DNA of 13,610 bases from Spirochaetaceae bacterium (GTDB lineage: Bacteria; Spirochaetota; Spirochaetia; Treponematales; Breznakiellaceae): the NCBI GenBank assembly GCA_031265025.1, contig JAISDF010000237.1, positions 1 through 13,610 of the forward strand, written 5' to 3'. The position numbers and the translations under genes are program-made. Each line of letters starts with the position of its first letter. Positions within the stretch are counted from its first letter, which is position 1. The notes beneath the pieces were generated by a model. It saw only the letters and a list, made by a program, of their open reading frames with translations, was not told where the DNA came from and searched no databases. This document shows positions 1 to 3,979 of this stretch, in pieces.

Positions 1-15
1 CTGTTTTGCTCACTT

Positions 16-131
16 GGCGAAAGGACGCCAAACGATTGCGGGAGGGGTGGCAGGGGGAAAAGCGCCCTCCGCAAGGAGGGCCTTTACCCCCTGACAGGAC
101 CCCTGAAACGTTCCTGCGGTGTCCTTTCGCC
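16..131. other. Long rod-like inverted-repeat structure, possible small RNA or upstream terminator
   Basis: Bases 16-29 pair with 118-131 over 14 positions with a single G-U. Inside this, 38-43 pairs with 112-117, 44-48 with 99-103, 51-57 with 87-93, and an apical stem GCCCTCC/GGAGGGC (64-70 with 75-81) is capped by a GCAA (GNRA-type) loop. Unpaired bulges are 30-37 on the left arm and 104-111 on the right, and both contain AAACG. No plausible reading frame is seen here. The apical stem is followed by CTTTACCCC, a poor T-tract, so a simple terminator explains only part of it. It could be a non-coding RNA, the end of an upstream transcript, or a folded leader. I do not recognise a family: the GGAA-loop core of SRP RNA and the RNase P and tmRNA signatures are absent. 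The pairing is seen directly; the function is unknown. Confidence 0.5.
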
Positions 132-148
132 CTGCCGGGAAACCGGAG

Positions 149-176
149 AATGACCGCAACTCAATGACCGCAGCTC
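149..176. repeat. 14-bp tandem direct repeat just upstream of the promoter -35 box
   Basis: Two adjacent 14-bp copies, AATGACCGCAACTC (149-162) and AATGACCGCAGCTC (163-176), differ at one base and end two bases before the TTGACA hexamer. The position fits an activator or upstream-element site, but it could be a chance duplication. The repeat is seen directly; a regulatory role is inferred. Confidence 0.6.
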
Positions 177-178
177 AC

Positions 179-207
179 TTGACATAATTTAACATATTCG
201 CTATTTT
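179..207 (+). promoter_or_regulatory. Sigma70-type promoter for the tRNA-Thr/rpmG/secE/nusG operon
   Basis: A perfect -35 hexamer TTGACA (179-184) is followed by a 17-base AT-rich spacer and TATTTT (202-207), a 4/6 match to the -10 consensus. An alternative -10 is TTTAAT at 205-210 with a longer spacer. Transcription would begin near 214, about 23 bases before tRNA-Thr. No equally good promoter was found further down, so this may be the main promoter of the operon in the window. Confidence 0.65.
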
Positions 208-236
208 AATAAAACGCCTCATAATGTGGTCAGTGT

Positions 237-309
237 GCCCTTGTAGCTCAGTTGGCAGAGCATATCCATGGTAAGGATAAGGTCATCAGTTCGATTCTGA
301 TCGAGGGCT
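237..309 (+). tRNA. tRNA-Thr, anticodon GGT
   Basis: A full cloverleaf is visible. The 7-bp acceptor pairs 237-243 with 302-308 (one G-U), the D arm carries TAGCTCAGTTGGCAGAGCA, the anticodon stem is TATCC/GGATA with loop ATGGTAA, and the T arm contains GTTCGATTC. The anticodon GGT reads the Thr codon ACC (and ACT by wobble). The discriminator is T309. The next bases are AACCA, so CCA is not encoded in register and must be added after transcription. A Thr tRNA near the head of the secE-nusG-ribosomal protein-rpoBC cluster is also known in E. coli, where tufB lies between; no tuf gene is present here. Confidence 0.95.
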
Positions 310-360
310 AACCAAAAACGCTTCGCGTTCTTGGTTTTGGAGTTTGCTTCGCAGACTCCA
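310..360 (+). other. Two back-to-back hairpins after tRNA-Thr
   Basis: The first stem pairs 310-315 with 331-336 and 317-321 with 325-329, with one A/C mismatch. The second pairs 338-347 with 351-360 with one G-U. Both have the same tip, GCTTCGC, with a three-base loop. The first is followed by only a short T stretch (335-338) and the second by none, so these are weak as intrinsic terminators. They may tune read-through from the tRNA into rpmG, or mark RNA processing ends. The stems are seen directly; the role is inferred. Confidence 0.55.
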
Positions 361-424
361 TTGCGGTGAGCGGGCGGGGTTTTACTTTGCAGGCTCATTA
401 CGCTGAGGTGATATTGGGGGAATT

Positions 425-598
425 ATGGCGAGTAAAAAGACGGCGGTGGAACTCATCGCCCTGCAGTGCAGTGAATGTAAACGGAAGAACTATACAACCG
501 CCAAAAACAGGCGGAATACCCAGGAAAAACTGGAACTCAAAAAATATTGTCCCTTTGACAGGAAACATACCCTGCATAAAGAGACCAAGATTAAGTAG
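425..598 (+). CDS. rpmG: 50S ribosomal protein L33
   Basis: This 57-residue frame starts ATG GCG AGT and ends TAG, and is the usual size for L33, a small protein of the large ribosomal subunit near the E site. The family pattern is clear: a Cys pair at C15 and C18 (QCSEC), the segment RKNYTTAKNRRNT, then KKYCPFDRKHTLHKE. The last Cys of the four-Cys zinc form is replaced by Asp45 (C42-P-F-D), as in some paralogues such as the B. subtilis CPRD form, so zinc binding is probably lost or altered. A Shine-Dalgarno GAGGTGAT lies at 405-412, with a second purine run GGGGGA at 416-421 closer to the start. An upstream in-frame stop rules out a longer start. tRNA-Trp begins 5 bases after the stop. Confidence 0.95.
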   Translation: MASKKTAVELIALQCSECKRKNYTTAKNRRNTQEKLELKKYCPFDRKHTLHKETKIK

Positions 599-603
599 AG
601 ATT

Positions 604-676
<73 letters not shown>

Positions 677-722
677 GAGAGTAACATGCCGGGCGGCGTA
701 TTTTGTTGGTAAAGAGGGCGGT

Positions 723-902
723 ATGAGCAAACTGATACAGTTTATAAAGGAATCTTATGCGGAACTGAGGAAAGTTGTCTGGCCCAGCCGGGAAGATGTG
801 GTCAGTTCGGTCAAGGTTGTGATTGTTTCTACTATTTTGTTCGCCGCTATATTGGGTCTGGTGGATGTGGTCCTCCTCCTCGGCGTGCGGGCAATATTCT
901 GA
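723..902 (+). CDS. secE: Preprotein translocase subunit SecE
   Basis: A 59-residue protein, the short single-span form of SecE, which clamps SecY in the SecYEG inner-membrane translocon. An amphipathic N-terminal helix (about residues 3-18, LIQFIKESYAELRKV) leads into the conserved VVWPSRED motif (W20, P21) and then one membrane segment at about residues 28-53. The start ATG at 723 has the Shine-Dalgarno AGAGGG at 713-718. It follows tRNA-Trp by 46 bases and precedes nusG by 17, matching the near-universal secE-nusG pairing. It is too short to stand out from frame length alone, but the motif and neighbours make the call firm. Confidence 0.95.
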   Translation: MSKLIQFIKESYAELRKVVWPSREDVVSSVKVVIVSTILFAAILGLVDVVLLLGVRAIF

Positions 903-919
903 CATAAAAAAGGTACACC

Positions 920-1477
920 ATGGCTACAGGTTGGTATGTACTGCATACCTATTCAGGATACGAAAACAAAATCGAAAAAACCATACGCATGATGGTTAAC
1001 TCAGGGGACCTGGATAAGGATATTGTTCGGGATATTAAAGTTCCCCAGGAAGAAGTTGTTGAGGTCAAAGACGGCAAAAAGCGGACCCTGACCAAGAAAT
1101 TTCTTCCCGGTTATATACTTGTCGAAATGGACCTTCCCGAGCTTGACTGGAAAACAAGCTGTTCAAGGATAAAAAAGATACAGGGTGTTACCGGCTTTGT
1201 GGGTACTCCGGCCGACAAAAGGCCCCAGCCCCTCTCCGGCGACGAGGCCCGGACCATACTGCAAAAAACAGGCGAAATAAAGGGAGAGCGGCCGGTAAGG
1301 GCGCGGCAGAGTTTTTCTCCCGGCGAGCAGGTTAAAATCATTGACGGTCCTTTTGAGTCCTTTACCGGTACTATCGAGGAAGTCAACCAGGAAAAGAACA
1401 AGCTCAAGGTTATGGTAGGCATTTTCGGCAGGAATACGCCGGTAGAAGTTGATCTTTTGCAGGTGGAAAAGCTGTAG
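920..1477 (+). CDS. nusG: Transcription termination/antitermination factor NusG
   Basis: NusG binds the clamp helices of RNA polymerase, suppresses pausing, and links the polymerase to Rho or to ribosomal protein S10. The 185 residues hold an NGN domain (about 1-115), beginning WYVLHTYSGYENK and containing KKFLPGYILVEM and GVTGFVGT. A C-terminal KOW domain (about 133-185) follows, with SPGEQVKIIDGPFESFTG and VMVGIFGRNTPVEVD. Size and layout are standard (E. coli 181 residues) with no large insertion. AAAAAGGT at about 905-912 serves as the ribosome binding site. It lies 17 bases after secE; the L1-type leader and rplK follow. Confidence 0.98.
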   Translation: MATGWYVLHTYSGYENKIEKTIRMMVNSGDLDKDIVRDIKVPQEEVVEVKDGKKRTLTKKFLPGYILVEMDLPELDWKTSCSRIKKIQGVTGFVGTPADKRPQPLSGDEARTILQKTGEIKGERPVRARQSFSPGEQVKIIDGPFESFTGTIEEVNQEKNKLKVMVGIFGRNTPVEVDLLQVEKL

Positions 1478-1482
1478 TTTCC

Positions 1483-1509
1483 CGCGGGCGGGGCCGTATC
1501 CCGTCCGCG
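1483..1509 (+). other. GC-rich hairpin between nusG and the rplK leader
   Basis: Bases 1483-1492 pair with 1500-1509 over 10 positions with one G-T and a 7-base loop (GCCGTAT). It starts 5 bases after the nusG stop and has no T-tract behind it, so it is not an intrinsic terminator. It may protect the nusG end after cleavage or separate the nusG message from the L1-responsive leader. Confidence 0.5.
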
Positions 1510-1517
1510 AATCAACT

Positions 1518-1574
1518 GTGGGAGAGGCCGAAAAACGGCCCCGTTAGCCTGATGTTTGCGTTCAGGCGCACCAC
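1518..1574 (+). promoter_or_regulatory. L1-type autoregulatory leader of rplK-rplA
   Basis: A closed three-way junction is visible. GTGG (1518-1521) pairs with CCAC (1571-1574). Inside are hairpin GGCCG/CGGCC (1526-1530 with 1536-1540, A5 loop), the linker CCGTTA, and hairpin GCCTGA/TCAGGC (1547-1552 with 1562-1567). The strand pattern GTGGGAG ... ACCAC resembles the L1 stalk of 23S rRNA (GGUGGGAG ... ACCACC from memory of E. coli), which L1 binds. In E. coli, L1 represses its own rplK-rplA message through such a mimic. The rplK Shine-Dalgarno AAAGGAG (1575-1581) abuts the closing stem, so bound L1 could block initiation. The fold is seen; the L1 role is inferred from family knowledge. Confidence 0.75.
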
Positions 1575-1586
1575 AAAGGAGTTTTT

Positions 1587-2018
1587 ATGGCAAAGAAAAA
1601 GATTACCGCGGTAATCAAACTGCAGTGCCCGGCAGGCAAGGCTACTCCGGCCCCGCCTGTAGGCCCTGCCCTGGGTCCTCACGGGGTCAGCGCGCCCCAG
1701 TTTGTCCAGCAGTTTAATGACAGGACAAAGGCAATGGAGGCGGGTCTCATCATACCGGTGGTCATCACCGTATACGCGGACAAGTCCTTTACCTTCATCC
1801 TCAAGACCCCGCCGGCGGCGGTCCTGATCAAGAAGGCCATTGGCCTCGAAAAGGGTTCCGGGGAGCCCCACAAGAACAAGGTGGGTAAAATTCCAAAGGC
1901 AAAACTTGAGGAAATCGCCAAATTAAAGATGGCCGATCTTTCCGCCAATGACATTGAAGCGGCCGCGCGCATCATCGCCGGAACCGCCCGGTCCATGGGT
2001 GTGGAGGTGGAAAAATGA
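1587..2018 (+). CDS. rplK: 50S ribosomal protein L11
   Basis: L11 (143 residues, the usual length) sits at the base of the L7/L12 stalk on the GTPase-associated rRNA and is needed for factor-dependent GTPase action and for RelA sensing of uncharged tRNA. The N-terminal domain shows KLQCPAGKATPAPPVGPALG, with the conserved double proline linked to thiostrepton-type drug sensitivity. The C-terminal rRNA-binding domain contains KTPPAAVLIKKA and the end IIAGTARSMGVEVEK. Start ATG at 1587 has Shine-Dalgarno AAAGGAG five bases upstream. The stop codon overlaps the rplA start by 4 bases (ATGA), indicating translational coupling of L11 and L1. Confidence 0.98.
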   Translation: MAKKKITAVIKLQCPAGKATPAPPVGPALGPHGVSAPQFVQQFNDRTKAMEAGLIIPVVITVYADKSFTFILKTPPAAVLIKKAIGLEKGSGEPHKNKVGKIPKAKLEEIAKLKMADLSANDIEAAARIIAGTARSMGVEVEK

Positions 2019-2689
2019 AGCGCGGAAAAAAATACACCGAGGCTGTCAAGAAATACGACAGGGCCGCTTCCCTTGCCCTCCCGAACGCCCTGGATCTGCT
2101 CAAGACCCTCTCCTACGCGAAGTTCGATGAGACCGTGGATCTTTCGGTAAAGCTCAACCTCAAGAAAAACCAGTCGGTGCGCGACACGGTGGTGCTTCCC
2201 AACCAGTTCAAGGGCGAAAAGCGCGTTCTCGTGTTCTGCAAGGGCGAAAAAGAAAAAGAGGCCCAGGAAGCGGGCGCCGCCTTTGTGGGCGCCGATGACC
2301 TTATCGAAAAGATCAAGGGCGGATGGCTTGATTTTGACGTTGCCGTGGCGACTCCCGATATGATGAAGGACGTGGGCAAGCTCGGTATGGTTCTCGGCCG
2401 CAGGGGGCTCATGCCCAATCCCAAAACCGGTACCGTTACCTTCGACATAAAAACCGCCCTGGCCGAACTAAAAAAAGGCCGGGTGGAATTCAGGGCCGAC
2501 AAAACCGGCGTCGTGCACCTCGCTGTGGGCAGGGTTTCCATGGACAGCGCCAGTGTCGCCGAGAATATCCAGACCGTGATTGCCGAAATCAGGCGGAAGA
2601 AACCCGTCGATGTAAAGGGCGATTTTATTCAGACCATTTCGGTCAGCTCCACTATGGGCCCCGGAATATGGGTCAAGAGCGAGGAGTAG
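2015..2689 (+). CDS. rplA: 50S ribosomal protein L1
   Basis: L1 (224 residues, slightly shorter than the 234 of E. coli) forms the mobile L1 stalk near the E site and in many bacteria represses its own operon. Seen are the N-terminal KRGKKYTEAVKKYDR, the domain I signature KFDETVDLSVKLNL, the domain II segment FVGADDLIEKIKGGWLDFD, the conserved GRRGLMPNPKTGTV, and the closing STMGPGIWV. The start overlaps the rplK stop, and its Shine-Dalgarno GGAGGT (2003-2008) is inside rplK. The two final codons GAG GAG (2681-2686) double as the Shine-Dalgarno for rplJ. Given the leader before rplK, this protein is the likely feedback repressor. Confidence 0.98.
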   Translation: MKRGKKYTEAVKKYDRAASLALPNALDLLKTLSYAKFDETVDLSVKLNLKKNQSVRDTVVLPNQFKGEKRVLVFCKGEKEKEAQEAGAAFVGADDLIEKIKGGWLDFDVAVATPDMMKDVGKLGMVLGRRGLMPNPKTGTVTFDIKTALAELKKGRVEFRADKTGVVHLAVGRVSMDSASVAENIQTVIAEIRRKKPVDVKGDFIQTISVSSTMGPGIWVKSEE

Positions 2690-2692
2690 GCC

Positions 2693-3238
2693 ATGGCAAT
2701 AGTAGCGAAGAAAATACAGGACGCGAAAACAGCTTCGATAAAAGAGCTTAAAGATATGTTCAGTACGGCCCCGGATTTTATCTTTGCCGATTACCGGGGA
2801 CTTACGGTAGAACAGATTACCGCCCTGCGCAAGCAGCTCCGGGAAAAGTCCGCCCGGTTTACGGTGGTAAAAAACAACTTTGCCCGCATAGCCTTTGAGG
2901 AACTCAAGGTTCCCGATGTGGGCGCGTACCTTTCCGGCCCCACCGCCGTGGCGATTTCGCCCCAGGATTCAAATGAGGTAGCCAGGATACTCTTTAATTT
3001 TATCAAAGAGGCTCCGGTTCTCAAGATAAAAGGGGCCCTGATTGGCGATGCCGTATATGACGCCGCCCAGGCCGAGTCCTTTTCCCGGCTTCCCGGCAGG
3101 CTGGAGCTTATCTCCATGCTTATGTCGGTGATGAACGGACCTGTACGGAATCTTGCCGCGGCGCTCAACGATGTGCCTGCAAGGCTTGTGCGTACCGTCA
3201 AGGCCATTGCCGATAAAAAGGCGGAAGGAGCCGCGTAA
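2693..3238 (+). CDS. rplJ: 50S ribosomal protein L10
   Basis: L10 (181 residues) anchors dimers of L7/L12 to the ribosome through its C-terminal helix and binds 23S rRNA by its N-terminal half. The N-terminal part shows FADYRGLTVEQITALRKQLR and KNNFARIAFEE, typical of the family. The C-terminal stretch beyond about residue 135 is mostly helical and Ala-rich, as expected for the L12-binding tail. It begins only 3 bases after the rplA stop and uses the GAGGAG inside the rplA end as ribosome binding site, so no separate L10 leader or promoter fits before it. That differs from E. coli, where rplJ has its own promoter and L10-binding leader. Confidence 0.98.
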   Translation: MAIVAKKIQDAKTASIKELKDMFSTAPDFIFADYRGLTVEQITALRKQLREKSARFTVVKNNFARIAFEELKVPDVGAYLSGPTAVAISPQDSNEVARILFNFIKEAPVLKIKGALIGDAVYDAAQAESFSRLPGRLELISMLMSVMNGPVRNLAAALNDVPARLVRTVKAIADKKAEGAA

Positions 3239-3391
3239 CCCGGTGTATTTTCCGGTGCTGAACCAGCCGTTCAGTACCGGCGCTGTATAGGTCTGTCAGG
3301 CTTCTCCGGGTAATTCCGGACGCTGTCGTTCCTGTCGGACCTTTCCCGGATTTGTCCGGGCGCGTTTCGTATGACGCGCGTAATCAATTTT
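3239..3391 (+). promoter_or_regulatory. Structured rplJ-rplL intercistronic region
   Basis: This non-coding spacer carries a 12-bp hairpin (3252-3263 with 3269-3280, one G-T, loop CAGCC), a CCGG-N6-CCGG element (3306-3319), a hairpin CCCGGA/TCCGGG (3345-3350 with 3355-3360, loop TTTG) and CGCGT/ACGCG (3361-3365 with 3374-3378). None has a T-tract, so termination is unlikely. Candidates are RNA processing or stability sites that raise L7/L12 output, since L7/L12 is needed at several copies per L10. No convincing internal promoter was found. The strong rplL ribosome site AAGGAG (3392-3397) follows. Confidence 0.55.
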
Positions 3392-3405
3392 AAGGAGAAG
3401 ATAAT

Positions 3406-3789
3406 ATGGCAGCCACAAAAGAAGAGATTTTAGAGGCGATTTCGTCCATGACCGTTCTGGAGGTTTCCGAACTGGTTAAAGCCATGGAGGAAAAATTCGG
3501 CGTTTCCGCGGCGGCTCCCGTAGCCGTTGCCGCGGCTGCGGCTCCCGGAGCGGCCGCTGAGGCAGCCGAGGAAAAAACGGAATTCACCGTTGTTCTTAAA
3601 GCCTTTGATGACACGAAAAAAATCGCCGTCATCAAAGAGGTCAGGGCCGTTACCGGTCTGGGCCTTAAGGAAGCCAAGGACCTTGTCGAAGGCGCCCCCA
3701 AGCCCCTTAAGGAAAATGTCTCCAAAGATGAGGCAAACAAGATCAAGGAAACGGTTACTGCCGCCGGCGGTACAGTTGAGATTCAATAA
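3406..3789 (+). CDS. rplL: 50S ribosomal protein L7/L12
   Basis: L7/L12 (127 residues) is the multi-copy stalk protein that recruits and stimulates EF-Tu, EF-G and other GTPases. Layout is textbook: an N-terminal dimerisation and L10-binding domain (about 1-34, ILEAISSMTVLEVSELVKAM), an Ala/Pro-rich flexible hinge (about 37-56), and a C-terminal factor-binding domain (about 58-127) with FTVVLKAFDDTKKIAVIKEV, RAVTGLGLKEAKDLVEGAP and TAAGGTVEIQ. Start ATG at 3406 has AAGGAG eight bases upstream, the best-looking ribosome site in the window, fitting the need for excess product. Structured spacers lie on both sides. Confidence 0.99.
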   Translation: MAATKEEILEAISSMTVLEVSELVKAMEEKFGVSAAAPVAVAAAAAPGAAAEAAEEKTEFTVVLKAFDDTKKIAVIKEVRAVTGLGLKEAKDLVEGAPKPLKENVSKDEANKIKETVTAAGGTVEIQ

Positions 3790-3842
3790 GACGGATTTCG
3801 CGGAAGATAAGGTATTTTATACACGCGACCTGGCGTCTTTCG

Positions 3843-3898
3843 GCCCGGTTCCGGCTTTGTCCGGTTCGGGGTGCTGAAAGCCGCCGGGCTGTCTTTTT
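3843..3898 (+). terminator. Intrinsic terminator/attenuator between rplL and rpoB
   Basis: GCCCGG (3843-3848) pairs with CCGGGC (3884-3889), and after a 3-base bulge CGGCTTT (3852-3858) pairs with AAAGCCG (3877-3883); TG and a CTTTTTA run (3893-3899) follow. This is a good Rho-independent terminator. Because rpoB lies downstream with no convincing promoter between, partial read-through is expected, so it probably lowers rpoB/mcp/rpoC output relative to the ribosomal proteins, like the rplL-rpoB attenuator of E. coli. A competing hairpin CCGG-N6-CCGG (3851-3864) would use the same left arm and could act as an antiterminator. Confidence 0.75.
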
Positions 3899-3979
3899 AT
3901 CCGTGGTTTGTGAGACAATCGACCGGGTTGTCGAACAAGTTCAATGTAAAAACGGCAAATTTATGCGAGGGGGTTTTGT

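Noticed and set aside
16..131. SRP RNA, 6S RNA or RNase P RNA identity for the rod structure
   Set aside because: The SRP GGAA-loop core and RNase P signatures are absent, and the bulges do not form a symmetric 6S-like central bubble, so it was left unassigned.
309..314. Encoded CCA end of tRNA-Thr in TAACCA
   Set aside because: The CCA is two bases out of register with the discriminator T309 and belongs to the following hairpin; tRNA-Trp also lacks an encoded CCA.
3352..3386. An internal rplL promoter (TTGTCC with TAATCA)
   Set aside because: The spacing is about 23 bases, and at 17 bases the sequence is GC-rich with no -10 match.
3900..3979. A dedicated rpoB promoter after the attenuator
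   Set aside because: TTGTCG (3928-3933) has no fitting -10 at 16-18 bases; only a short GACAA/TTGTC hairpin is visible.
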